A DNA stretch of 64,000 nt. Origin: Pomacea canaliculata (Eukaryota > Mollusca > Gastropoda > Architaenioglossa > Ampullariidae). A program made the translations under genes and the position numbers. The notes under the pieces are model-generated. The model saw only the letters and a list, made by a program, of their open reading frames with translations. It made no database searches and was not told the origin of the DNA. This document shows positions 34,231-45,465 of this stretch, in pieces; positions within the stretch are counted from its first letter, which is position 1, and every line of letters begins with the position of its first letter. Where the stretch lies: positions 2,515,371 to 2,579,370 of the forward strand of contig NC_037592.1 of the NCBI RefSeq assembly GCF_003073045.1, read 5' to 3'.

Positions 34231-35269
34231 CAAGACTGAGCGCTGTAGTAAGAATCTCGACATGTGACGACTAAAATGGTGTCGGGATATTGACGTGGTT
34301 GTCACGAAGAAGAATACGCAACAATTAAAATTAGTTATATAGCAAACATTGGCATCCCGAAGACAATGTGATCGAGGACGTAACATGCAGGAAGGGCCAC
34401 AACGCACCACCACCAAAAAAAAGAAAATTAAAAAAAAAAAAAAAAGGAGAAAAAAAAGTCTCCGCAGCTTATTGTGTTGACATTCACTGCACGATTGGAT
34501 AGTAGGTAGATGATGCATAATAACGGGGTGCTGAAGGTATGTGGTCAGCACGGAGCAAAGTCGCCCAAATGATCCAGCAACATTCCAGACCTACAGCAGC
34601 GCCGGGCACTTGGAGTAGATGTGGTGCAGATCCTCATCGATGGGCACAAGTGTTAATTCACACACCAGCAGTCATGCAGCAGTCTTTTTTAACAGAAGAG
34701 GGGGTGGGCTGATCATCAACACTTGCAAGAAGAGGCGTCGAGGCTACCGCAGTAGTGGTAATCAACAAAGGAATTCGCACTCAGAGAAAACAAGCAAGCG
34801 TGTCCTGATGCCGAAAAAAAAATAAAATAAACAAAAACAAAATCCACACACACCACTGAAACGTGTGAACCGTGACGAACACAATTTTTTGTCACTTTTT
34901 AAATGAAATAAATACATTAAATGTCTATGTATAAGAGAAAGAAGGCGAAAGAATGACGAAACCGACGATGCTCGCTATATCACTGTAGCAGCAACAGTCG
35001 GCCTGTGCCAGTGTGAAATTATGTGGAGATGCAGTAAACAGCTACTACCCGAAGTAAACGGTTACTATTATCAACAAACTCTTCAAATACCAAAACACTG
35101 AAAGATGCAATTGTCTCTGTGTGTGTGCATTTGTGTCCCAAACCCACTTCCTAAAAAGAAAGTGTAGCGATAACGATTGTTGGAAAAGTCTGCAGGTGTG
35201 AGCGAACGAAAAATCCAATCTAAGGGAAAGAAATCCACTATAAAATCACCTGAATTGCAGCGGCCTTAC
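34231..35269. other. Non-coding upstream region of RPS13
   Basis: A-rich low-complexity run at 34413-34457 (AAAAAAGAAAATTAAAA type) and otherwise AT-rich sequence. No gene or clear element beyond the LINE fragment. Confidence 0.5.
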
Positions 35270-35688
35270 GTCCCTTAGATTTCTATAAACAAAGGAAAGG
35301 TACTTATTTTACTAACAACTTTCCTTTGACGTTAAAGAAAAAAGCAAGAGTGACTGATATCTCAATCCCCGCCCACTGTTTTTAAAATAACTTAGGCTTA
35401 GATAAGTCTTTAACTGTTGACAATTTCACTATTTCTAGCCATCTGATTCAGTTTTCTAGTTTTAAAATTAACAATACGTGTGGTTCATAAAATACCATAA
35501 AATATATTAATATAAAATAAACAATCAGAATGTATAGTAATTTGTAGACTACTTAAAACATAGAGGTATATTTTAGTAAAAATAGTTAACTTCTGTCTAC
35601 TGTTCAAAGTCCAAGATTCATTAAGAAACTAAGGGACTGCATACCTGGAGGATACAGGAATAGCGTCCCTTGATTCCTCATCCGGGTT

Positions 35689-35695
35689 CTTTTCT
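35689..35695 (+). promoter_or_regulatory. TOP-type transcription start of RPS13
   Basis: CTTTTCT within GGGTTCTTTTCTACCGC, 30 bases before the ATG. A cytosine followed by pyrimidines is the 5'-terminal oligopyrimidine signature of ribosomal-protein mRNAs, which puts their translation under TOR/LARP1 control. Start position inferred from the motif. Confidence 0.65.
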
Positions 35696-35718
35696 ACCGC
35701 AAGGGACTAGCCGACATC

Positions 35719-35741
35719 ATGGGTCGTATGCACAATCCTGG
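35719..35741 (+). CDS. RPS13: RPS13 exon 1 (coding part)
   Basis: Encodes MGRMHNP and two bases of Gly8. Donor GG followed by GTAAGA. The short first coding exon ending soon after the ATG is typical of ribosomal-protein genes. Confidence 0.95.
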
Positions 35742-38700
35742 GTAAGATAATCCATTTACACTGAATTTACCACATCTTTTTCGCCATATTTTAACATTAG
35801 TAGTTTAATATACTTAGGAAATAGTTGATGTGTGCATCGTTTGCAATTCTCTCTCTTGAATCGACGACTTGGACAGCGTGAGTGTGGTTGGGCTAACCCA
35901 CGTGTTGTGAAGCAAAGAAGCCATTTGTGTCTGCGCACAGCCTTTTTAGAAGAACATATAATTCACTTATCCACAACCTCTAGTTAAATTATATTAACCA
36001 ATAATCGATGAGTAATGCATATATTTAGTATATAATTAAATTAAATGTTGAAGTACATAGTTCATATCAAGTGCTTAATATTACAAGTATTTACATTACG
36101 TCCCTTGGGGAATGCCTCAGTATTACTCTGTGCTTTCATCTTCTTTCAAAAAATGTTAAATAAAATTACTGTTCCTTTGTAACTCTTCGAAAATGAAGTG
36201 AAAACGCTCACTAGTATCGTGCACAAGTTTGACTGAAATTTACCTTATTGTGAGTTGTGACAGGCCAGGCTATAAATTTTGCTCACTAGTTTAACTTACA
36301 TCAGTACTTTTTTTTATTTTATGGAGGATCTAGTTATTTACTTTCGATTACTGTTTAAAGCATTTGAATATACCTGATTGATGTGATAGCGAAGGTCTTA
36401 GTTATCCACTCTGTTCAGTCACTTTAAGATGGATAATATTGATTTTTTGCCAAGTGGAATTAGCAATTCGTGCTATGGTGAATTTTTCACATCTTTTATG
36501 CTGTAGCTTTCTGTCGTGCTTTAATAAGATAACTTAAGCTTTCAGTACTTTAGAGATATCAAGTAAGTGATCTCAAAATCTATTTTCAGAAAGGGTATCT
36601 CCCAGTCTGCATTGCCATATAGGCGTTCAGTGCCAACGGTAAGGATCATTTGTCATCCTCTACTACTTTAGTTCCAGCTTATGTTTGTCCATCAGCATAT
36701 ATAAAACAAGATGTAGCTGTGTACATTTAAAGCTAACCAACTGTGGATTATTACAATGTGATTTACCATTTAAGGCAAAGAGAACATAATGCACCACATC
36801 AGATGTTCTGAAACAGGCTGTCATAAAATAGCATATTTGAATGGTGAAATGCTACTTTCATTTGCACATCTTAAAATGACAACATTCAGCAAGTAAAGAA
36901 TATACAGTGCAAGAGAAATCAACAATGCATGAGTTTGTTGTTGTGTTGTTATAATATTTTAAGTTCTAAACAGAAGTTTTTATCTTTTTGTAGTGGCTTA
37001 AATTGTCATCTGAGGATGTCCAAGACCAAATATTCAAATTTGCCAAGAAAGGCCTCACTCCTTCTCAAATAGGTGAGTTTTTCACTTTTAACACATCAAC
37101 CAGAAATAACGGATTGGTTATTCTGAAAACAGATTTCCACACGCTAAAGCCTCAAAATCAGAGGCACCAATATATTAATTCCAACTGGGAAATTGGATCT
37201 TTGCTTCTTTATTAAGCCCAACTGTAAGAATCGGTGTGAAAATTTATAGCATGATATCCCAGTAAAATCCAGGCTCTCCATGCATTACAAGCATGAGACA
37301 AAATTTGTGTAGCTTAGTAAAGTGAATGGAAATATTAGATCGTTCTTCTGCTTAATGAGGTTCCTAGATCATGATGTCAGCGAGACAGATCTACAAGCAT
37401 TAGACTGGAGCAGAATGCACCATTAAACCACACCTGAGAAATTTCATGCCAAGTGAAAATGATCGTTCGCACACCTGTGTTGAAAAAACATTTTTGTAAT
37501 GTGCGCACACGAGTAAAGTGCTGAAAGCAAATAAATTTGCATCTTACCTTTATTCTGCCCTAGTGTGTGACTGATTGGCTTTAGTTGGAAAAGTTAAGGG
37601 GGCCAAAACAAGTTTCTATATTACAGACAACTGAAATAATGGCTGCCTTTTGTGAATTTTTTAGGGATTCCCTTTGTTCATTAAAACAAAATGTAAAATC
37701 TTTTGTAGCAGTAATCTGAAATGGAGATCACTTTTAAAAGTTTGTGTTGACATGAAAGATTTATAGCTCTTGCTAAAACTGTCTTTTCTAGGTGTATTGC
37801 TTCGTGATTCACATGGAGTTGCACAAGTTCGCCATGTAACTGGCAACAAAATTTTGAGAATCCTCAAGGCTAAGGGTTTGGCCCCTGACCTCCCAGAGGA
37901 TTTGTACTCCCTCATCAAGAAGGCAGTTAACATTCGCAAGCATCTGGAGCGCAACAGAAAGGCAAGTATATTTCTACTTACCAGTATTTCCAACCATCTT
38001 GTGTAGTTAACCATGACCAGTGATTGTGTCTAGCTGTCAAACTATATTTCACGTTTTCTGAGTAGCAGAAAATTGCAATCAATAAAATAAAGCTGCTCTG
38101 TCAGAACTGCAGTCTTACTACAGACTAGCAAGTGGGACAACTTTTGCCTTAAAAATATTAAAAATAGTTGCACTCATGGGCTTTATAGGCCATTCACATG
38201 TGGGTGTTATAGATTAATTGAAATTTTAGGTACGCCAAGTTCTTGTGTGTGAAATTGCTTGATGTACCCTGCCAAATACTGAAAAAGCTGGAGTATCATT
38301 TATTAGGGTATATAAATTGGATCATAAATTCTGTGTTCATTGGACTTTCCAGGACAAAGACGCCAAGTTCAGGCTCATTCTTGTGGAGAGCCGCATCCAC
38401 CGCCTGGCACGTTATTACAAAACGAGGAAAGTTCTTCCTCCTAACTGGAAGTAGTAAGTTTTTTTTGTGTACGGTGTCAATGTTAAGTTTCCTGAAAACA
38501 GTAAACATGCTCGTAAAACTTGTGAAAGGTCATGCAGTGTAGTAGACAGTGGGAGAGGAAAACAAGTTAACATATATTGGTAGGTTCTATGAAAGATTGT
38601 AAGAGGTAGTGAGAAAAGTGTAACAATAGAACAACTATAGCCTTTTTAGATTTTGTGAGAATTACTGATTGGACAACAACATAAATTTCTATTTTTGTTT

Positions 38701-38752
38701 TTTTTTTTTTTTTTTCAGCGAGTCTGCCACCGCTTCTGCTCTTGTTGCTTAA
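35719..38752 (+). CDS. RPS13: 40S ribosomal protein S13 (uS15)
   Basis: Six coding exons join without error into 151 residues, the normal eukaryotic length, starting [20 protein letters not shown] and ending [11 protein letters not shown]. It is a component of the small cytosolic ribosomal subunit, in the bacterial S15 (uS15) family, that binds 18S rRNA and takes part in the bridge to the large subunit. Family signatures [42 protein letters not shown] and [13 protein letters not shown] are all present. Residue 65 is His where animal S13 normally has Phe ([11 protein letters not shown]). Exons are 35719-35741, 36590-36638, 36994-37072, 37792-37961, 38353-38453 and 38719-38752. Intron 4 has a GC donor. 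The 5' end has a TOP start and the poly-A signal lies 21 bases after the stop. The gene appears functional, since introns are retained. Confidence 0.97.
35742..36589 (+). other. RPS13: RPS13 intron 1
   Basis: 848-base GT-AG intron, AT-rich, containing one GTCCCTT motif at 36100. No snoRNA with convincing C, D and terminal-stem elements was seen. Confidence 0.8.
36590..36638 (+). CDS. RPS13: RPS13 exon 2
   Basis: Encodes the end of Gly8 through Thr24 ([16 protein letters not shown]). Acceptor TATTTTCAG, donor ACG followed by GTAAGG, leaving in phase 0. Confidence 0.95.
36994..37072 (+). CDS. RPS13: RPS13 exon 3
   Basis: Encodes [19 protein letters not shown] and onwards to SQI. Acceptor TTTTTGTAG, donor ATAG followed by GTGAGT, leaving in phase 1. 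Confidence 0.95.
37792..37961 (+). CDS. RPS13: RPS13 exon 4
   Basis: Encodes Gly51 to Lys107 ([17 protein letters not shown] to HLERNRK). Acceptor TCTTTTCTAG. The donor is AAG followed by GCAAGT, a GC rather than GT splice donor, with otherwise perfect consensus. Confidence 0.95.
38353..38453 (+). CDS. RPS13: RPS13 exon 5
   Basis: Encodes [18 protein letters not shown] to LPPNWK plus two bases of Tyr. Acceptor ACTTTCCAG, donor TA followed by GTAAGT. Confidence 0.95.
38719..38752 (+). CDS. RPS13: RPS13 exon 6
   Basis: Encodes the end of Tyr, then [10 protein letters not shown] and TAA. The acceptor follows an unusually long T run (about 18 bases ending in CAG). Confidence 0.95.
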
Positions 38753-38772
38753 ATTCGTGGACATCAGTTATT

Positions 38773-38778
38773 AATAAA
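38773..38778 (+). other. RPS13: RPS13 polyadenylation signal
   Basis: AATAAA, 21 bases after the TAA stop, giving the very short 3' untranslated region typical of ribosomal-protein mRNAs. Confidence 0.8.
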
Positions 38779-41219
38779 TCTTGACTGAGGGAACAATTCT
38801 TTATCTGTGTGGTGTGTTTGACGTCAAAATGAAAGAGAAGACCGCGTTGACTCTGGTGCAAATTTAAAAGTTTTCAGAAATAAAGCATGGTGGGAAAAAA
38901 ATGTTAAAAAGATACACTGCCCTCTGTCATGAAACAACACTGTTAAAAATCCAAATACCATTAAGTATATTTCTAGAGAAAAAAATTAAAACACTTCTGC
39001 GTGTCTAATACTGTATTCATGCATTTTAGTGGACGGTAGAAATAAATAAACTGGAAATTTGCTTGTGCTCTCGTATTAACTTTGCTTTTAAAAAGGACTT
39101 CAGAAGAGTTACAATAACATTGAAATCTTTTCATATGCCTGTAATAGGGTGTCACTTTTTAAAAGTGCAAAGTTTATTTAGTCTTAGACGTAGCAGGTGT
39201 AAATGCTGGATATTTTTCACTTGTAGGCTTCAGCGTCAAAATGCAAAATTTAACATTGCCACTACCATCTTAAGACCACTTCATGTTAACCTGCATTGGT
39301 ATATCATGCATCACCTCATTAGGTAAGGGTTGGCTAGATGGTAGCAGATAATAGCATGGATGTGAAATAGTGCTTGGTCTGCATGACGATTAAAATAGCC
39401 GCACGGATCATAAAAATACCTTTGCAGTCTTTTCTGTTCCCAAGCTCCGTGCAAAATTATTTTGACCTTAAAAATAAAATTTTATGCTTTAATAGATAGG
39501 CCCTGTTGTAATCTAGCCCGAGATCTCGTGGATTGATGGACAGGTCCTGTTGTCGCCTCTTGCAACTGATTTTAAGAGCAAGAGTTGCTTCCCATGCAAC
39601 TGAGTGCGCTCTTTGCCATCAACATGGGGAGTGACAAAAATAGCTAGGTATAGTTATAAACTCGTATCATGGATGCAATTTTTCTTAATATGCATAAAAT
39701 TTATATTTCACAAATTAATCGTAAAGCATATAAAATGTGAAGCATTCTTTATATTAGAAGATCCAAAGGAGGATGAGTCTAGTAGTAATTGTTTTGGTAT
39801 CTTTCATGTTTGAGGAATTTAGTGGACTATATTTACTTTTGTATTATGATTACTATCAAATAGGAGCAGGTTTACAAATATTACAGAAGATTTGTGGCTT
39901 TATAAGAAAAAATCCCATTTCTCTGCTTGACTGAGCTCCATGCCAGCGGGAAACAAATTCAGTAGCAAACTAAAACAGCACGAAAGGAAGTATTCATGAA
40001 AGAGGAAAATAATACCGCCATCCTTTAAAGCTTCAAAGGTGGTCCCTGCAAGATGTGCTAGGAACGTAGCATTTGGGGAAAAGGAAGATTTCAAATTTGT
40101 CCTTGTCTAATTCAAAGCACATGCAGGTATTAACTAGGCTTCGACCAGACATGACAATTCACTGATCTCATTACTGAAAGCTGTAGCTGATTGCAGTTAA
40201 CGATATGAGCTGAGATAACGCAGCAAGTTCTAGTCCATGTTCAAAACCTCAGACTACCAATGCTCACAGGAGTGCAATAATTATTGAAAGGGAAGGGCAA
40301 AGCGTCCTATGACATGCCTCCCATCTTATGCTATCTTTTCACTCTACAGAAGATGTACTTTTTAAAGTAAGTTCTCACGTTTCAAGTAAGTCTCCTGCTC
40401 TGTAGACTTCTATTTAAGAAAGTATAAGAACGCGACAGCAATAGCTTATGAGAGGTGATTGCAGAGTTGTGTGAAGTGCACAAGTCCAAACCTCTTAACG
40501 ACGAGCAATTCAAAGTTTATCTCTAGTAGTTTGACCCTTCACCGCCTTTGGTGGGCACGGCAGCAGCAGGAGCAGCACACCTCAACCTGCCAGAAAGGAC
40601 TCTCGACCACTGGCAGCGATTAACATCAGGGACATTACGTCATCAGTTCTCGAGCATCGCACGAGAGTTGTTTGTCTCTGTGGACTTGTGTTTTCGGTTG
40701 ATTTTTTTTTACTTGGTAACTTGTGGGCAGCCAGGACACTTCAGGTCAAGCCTGTAGTGCTTCCTGTTGCCAGAAGCCTCAAGCTTAGATGCAGAATATT
40801 TCTTCGATCAGTGAAGATCAGTCATCGAAAGCAGTGAAATTAAGTAGGTAGAGGTAAAGCCTAATGTTGTTGAAGGAGTATAACAAGGAAATGGAAAGAG
40901 AAATCGCGAGTTGACGTTGAATTGTGAATAAAAAATGCGTTATTTATTATCATGTTGAAAACGGGTCTGGGTAGGTTCACGGAGACCGCCATGTTGCATT
41001 AAGCATTTGGTACAAAAGTTGTAAGTATGGTTAGTGGGGTCACCAAAACACTGGCATTGGAGATTGCACCGTAAAATTTTGAAACAACAGTTGAAGTGGA
41101 GAATATGGGCGTGACAAAGGATTAGGCAATCATCGTCGAAGAAGTTGTCTGGCTAGCGATCTTTGAAATTGAATGAGCCTCTAGATGTGTTTCTTGCATC
41201 AAGTCCCCATGTACTGGAT
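38779..41219. other. Intergenic sequence, no gene recognised
   Basis: AT-rich non-coding DNA. Short ORFs on both strands lack domains, splice context or compositional bias. Confidence 0.5.
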
Positions 41220-41660
41220 TTTTTTTTTTTTTTGAGATCCTCATTCAGAAACGAAGCCATTGCCTTGCACGCACTCGATCTGTTTCTGAGAGATAGAGTG
41301 CAGCCTGGACGCTGTTGACATCCTTTCCGTGAGCTGCGCCTTTCCGCAGACTGTTCCTGCAGTCAGCAGATTAAAGCTACAAATCGCCTGGTCAGTGGCC
41401 ACAGCAGTCCAACCATCGCTTAACACTTTACCCGAGCCAGCAAGTAATACTATTATCACGACAAGGCAGCCAGCCCTGTAAACAGACAACCCGACACGAG
41501 AACTGAACCCAGGGCAGCCGATCATCTCTGTATTGGTGACAGGCGCTGACCGGTCTGCCCCTTATTGTGAAGGGAAAGAGTGGGGCAGGAACTCTTTAAC
41601 AGGGTGTCGGGATTTGAACTGACTGATGTGTGAACATTGTAGTAATGCCGCCACCTAGGA
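41220..41660 (-). mobile_element. tRNA-derived SINE, possibly composite
   Basis: Minus-strand orientation. A poly-A tail appears as 14 T at 41220-41233. About 300 bases upstream lies a tRNA-like head starting GGGGCAGACCGGTCAGCGCC (41562-41543) with a B-box-like GGGTTCAGTTCTC (about 41514-41502). A second, better B box, GTTCAAATCCC (41619-41609), lies further upstream, so two tRNA-related modules may be joined. The 94-codon minus-strand ORF in this stretch is a by-product. No target duplication was identified. Confidence 0.5.
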
Positions 41661-41866
41661 CAATGTTAACACAGGTGTCATAACTGTAACCCAGATGCCC
41701 ATGACACGGGGCGAATCTCTCTTGACGAGAAGCGCGGGACCATATAACAACCCCACAAAGAAAAATGCTCTTACACCTCCCTCCCCAACGACTGAAAGGT
41801 TCGAGGGCTCTTACAAAACAATTACCCTGCTGGTCAGTTTTTCCGTATCTGTATACGCCAACAAGA

Positions 41867-42342
41867 TTTTTTTTTTTTTTAAAAAGGTGCCGAATCCGGT
41901 TGTCGAGTGACAAAGACGAGAAAAAATTACAAGGTGTCAATGGGAAAGCAATGCGAGAATAGAAGAACGCGCTCCTTTTTTTTTTTTTTTTTTTTTGAGG
42001 TTTGGGTGTGGTGGTGTAAGCTGCGATAGGGGTTGGGATGGTAGGATGGTAGAATTTATGGCCGGATGTTCTGGAGAAGTAAAAATGCCGACGTCCTTAG
42101 CTGAGATGGTAAGGAAAGAGGGTCGAGTTAAGATATGATATGCCGGTAGATATGATGATATGATAAGTAACAAGAGTAGAGCGAAACCGTTGCCCCCTCC
42201 CACATGTGCAAAAGAGTGAGATGTGAAGAAAGATAACCAAAACGCTTATCTTTCCAGTATCCTCTGCATCGTAACCCAATTTTGGCAGACCTTGCACTGG
42301 CCCTTGGATTTGTTTCGTCGCGATTTTTTTTTTTTTTTTTTT
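41867..42342. repeat. Poly-T tracts (three within 0.5 kb)
   Basis: T runs at about 41867-41881, 41976-41996 (21 T) and 42324-42342 (19 T). Together with the SINE tail at 41220 there are four T runs in 1.1 kb, all of the same polarity, suggesting several minus-strand retroposon tails or repeated insertion at one site. Confidence 0.6.
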
Positions 42343-45138
42343 GGTGGTGGTGGCTGGGGGAGGATGCTAGCAAAGGTTTCGAGGACTGTCAGTCAGAGTC
42401 AGCTTGGCGGACTGGCTGACATTGTTTCTGGATTATGATGAGCATACGACTCATGTTGGTGATGGGTTTATCGCAAGGCATGCTTCGATAGGATAAAAAA
42501 ATCTCCCGATTCACATCGGTCTGAAATTTTGTTTGCAGTGAGTTTTGCTCAGTAATCGCTTGTCTCTGAACGCAAAAGTCAAAGTTTTCCTTGGACCGCA
42601 GCAGTTTCAAGATCTCGGCCATTGTGTTTTTTGTGGAAGAGCTCAATGGCTTCAGAGAGAGGAGGGGGAGAGATTGTTTGATTTCAGTAAACCTCTTTCT
42701 GTCGTCATCTGTACACAATGGTCCTCGCGGTTGACAAGGTGCATATCTAGGAATGTCCCAGTAGTCTCATCCTCGGCGAGCTAGTAGGGATTCACTGAAA
42801 TTAGTAGCTAATAGCTTGTCCGGAAAGGTAGCGACTAGCTGGTCCACAACCAGGGGCCAGGGACAAATAGTAGAGAGTCTTGAACTTGCAATAATACCTA
42901 GGTAACCCAGAGTAGTAGAATAACTATTTAGTGCAGAACTAGAAGCAAGTAGTTAGGTTACAATAACTATTATAATGTATAGACTAATAGCAGATGACTG
43001 GCCTACTCAGAAGCAGTATAGTGACAGACCTGCAAGTGCCATCTTAGCTCCACGCTTTGTGAACTAAAGCCAGGAGAAGCAATAGATGGAGGATATCACA
43101 ACTCTAAGCTTGTCCTAGTTTGAGGTGAAGAGTCCCACCGCCTAGTGGCTGCAAGTGTCTCCTCCCGGTCTTTAACCTCCACGATCTTCTGCTTCTTCGT
43201 CGAGCCGCTAACCACCGGGGAGAGGGGTGGGGACCGTAGTTAGGAGGTCAAGGTAAATCACTTCCCGGGGGGGCAACATGGGGTAATCAGGGTCAGCGTC
43301 CGTATTACGAAGACGTTGAGACCCTGGGGCCGTCCTTAGGTGGCAGTACCCGCGGAGTCTGGTGCTTTCCACATAAATGATTAAATTAAAATAATGTGTT
43401 AGTGTGCGTGCATGTGCGCATGCATATATATATATGAGAGAAAGAATAGACTTCGACTAGACGATGAGTGTTAACCGAGAGCAGAGCAAGAGATGTAAAG
43501 TGGACAAGGAGAGCTAACACATCTGTTGTAGCTCCACGCCTAGTAGCAAGTGGGGAAACATTGTACAGCTGCTGTTGCTTCATACCAACAGAATAAAACC
43601 GATTTCCCCCGACTCCCCCTTCCGAAAGCGAAGGTGCACACGTGAGAAGCTGGTTCTGTTAGTCGCTGTGGTGGCACGCTCGTTACCGGGGGCCTTGGAA
43701 TGTTGATAAGAGAACATATTAACGTTTCTGTTCGTGGACCTTTTCTCAGATCGGCAGCAGGATTATCAGCTTTTGCTCCGGCGGCTTCTTTTCAGCAGAT
43801 AAACGGGGGAACCTGACAAAGCACAGGCGGCCAGAAACCTGCATGAGAGAGAGATGGGGGAGGAAGGAAAGAAGAGAACATGGGATTGCGAGCTTGGTTA
43901 TGCGTGTTCACATTATTTGTATTGTCCCATAAATATTTATCCGTGCTTTCATACAGAATCTGAATGAAATACGTGATCGTGACGGGAGAGTTTCGGATGC
44001 TTGTGTCGGCTAATTATTCGTGTTGTCGCCGCTAAGCCCCACTCCTCCAGTTCACCTCCCCCCGTGCTCATCTCCCATCTCCCCCCGTGACAGGCTCAAA
44101 CAAGGTCACTGCTTGCTTCAGGCCCAAAGCCGTTTGTCATCCCCCGGGGGTTCACTTACTGCACGAACATTCCGCAGTGCGCCGTGTTGTGGGGCAGTTG
44201 GACAGTGGAGTGAACACAGCTCACGCACGGCGTCGGTCTTCTCCTGTGCTTGTGGTCTCGCCATCACAGTTAGTCGCACAGAAAGCTCCTTTAGCAGCTT
44301 TTACAATTGTTTCTCACAATCCTCTCACACTCAGCTCTGTGTGTGGTTAGAGGTAGATACAGAGCGGTTTTAGTTGAAGTGTACATCCACCGTAACTGCG
44401 GAGTATACTGTAGTGTATACACTACCAAAGAAGCACTGCCCCCTGTTGGGCAGTTGATGCTTTGCTAACAACAAGCAGCTAACTATAGTAACCTGACCAT
44501 CGTGTTACTCTTCACCATCATTTCGACGAAGTTCTTTTAATAGATCCTTTGTATTCAGCTGTTGCTATATTGAGAGTAGGTATGGACTGAAGGTTTAGAT
44601 AAACAAGGGGGTGGGTAAAGTTTTCTGTTTGCTGCCCGGTCTCAAAATTCTAAGGTAAGCAGCGAACCGGTAAAATACCCAAAACACACTCCAGGTGACT
44701 GCACAACAAACCTAGTGATAATGGAATAGACAGTAACTGAGTACATAATGCGTTCACACTGAATTTGTTATGTAAAGTGAAGCTGTTTGAATTTGTTCAT
44801 AATAAAACTCTAAAACCAGTCTTTCCTTTGAAGTCAGCATCCCCACCCTCCCGATGCTCTCTAACGACTCCATCAGAAATGTCAACCGTGTTAATTGTTA
44901 TCGTTGTACTTTCTCTGTTAGAATGTTACTGACTGTCGATTTATAACGCTTTTGTACTCGATAAATTAAATTTCGACCAAATAAGCCTAGGTTCAATTCA
45001 TAAAGAAAAGCGCTTTTCCCATTTCGGCAGACGGGCAGGTCCAGAAATGTCCGAGGGCCGCATCGCCCCCTGAGATAGATGCTCCACTAGCAATAAACCA
45101 CTAAAGTACTGTGACTAACCCTCGTTACACCTACTGCA
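42343..45138. other. Intergenic sequence, no gene recognised
   Basis: No gene supported. A GC-rich stretch at 43130-43370 contains ACCGCCTAGTGGC and looks repeat-derived. A short TATATA/CATG run lies at 43405-43436. The 117- and 87-codon overlapping frames at 44020-44373 are GC-rich and domain-free. Confidence 0.45.
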
Positions 45139-45150
45139 TTGACTTTTCTA

Positions 45151-45465
45151 GATGAAGATGCTCCGCGTGACGTACAGCGCGCCCTGAGGACGTGCACGTC
45201 ACAGCTGGTGTCGCTGACGTCACCTCCCACAGTGCACTACTTCAACCCGCGTGTCATCACCGTCCCCCGTTTCGCAGCCTCCCTGTTTCTTCATTCCGCA
45301 TCCCCTCGACGAGGCTGCTCCTGCCACATTCCCTCCGTCAGCCTGATGTCATCGCCGATTTCCTCTTGTTTACGTTCGAGGAGATCGAAGGCTGGCGGCG
45401 ACTGCGGGGGCGGGGTGGTGGGGACCTCTGACCCTTCACCTCAGCGTCCGGTGCGAGATTCTTGA
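45151..45465 (+). other. GC-rich block with two overlapping ORFs, coding status unclear
   Basis: A good acceptor (TTGACTTTTCTAG) at 45138-45150 is followed by a frame reading DEDAPRDVQRALRTCTSQLV and HYFNPRVITVPRFAASLF. A second frame from about 45330 reads LRQPDVIADFLLFTFEEIEG. The change of apparent coding frame near 45320 resembles the single-base breaks seen in the mucin-like exon. No domain is recognised and no donor fits well. It could be an exon of an unknown gene or random GC-rich sequence. Confidence 0.2.

Larger units (their letters stand above)
35270..36106. promoter_or_regulatory. Five GTCCCTT/AAGGGAC motifs around the RPS13 start
   Basis: Copies lie at 35270-35276 (TTACGTCCCTTAG), 35631-35637 (AAGGGAC), 35665-35671 (GTCCCTTG), 35701-35707 (AAGGGAC) and 36100-36106 (TTACGTCCCTTGG, inside intron 1). 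By chance, about 0.1 copy of a given heptamer on either strand is expected in 840 bases. The third and fourth copies form an exact 8-base inverted repeat (GTCCCTTG/CAAGGGAC) flanking the predicted transcription start. A recurrent factor-binding site is likely, though I cannot name the factor. Confidence 0.5.

Noticed and set aside
37369..37439. Possible C/D-box snoRNA in RPS13 intron 3 (ATGATGT ... CTGA)
   Set aside because: The C box deviates, no convincing terminal stem or D'/C' pair was found, and no U14-type sequence known from vertebrate RPS13 introns is present.
38009..38063. Possible C/D snoRNA in RPS13 intron 4
   Set aside because: Only a CTGA and a poor C-box match; no stem.
41241..41525. 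94-codon minus-strand ORF
   Set aside because: Lies entirely within the SINE body between pol III boxes and the poly-A tail.
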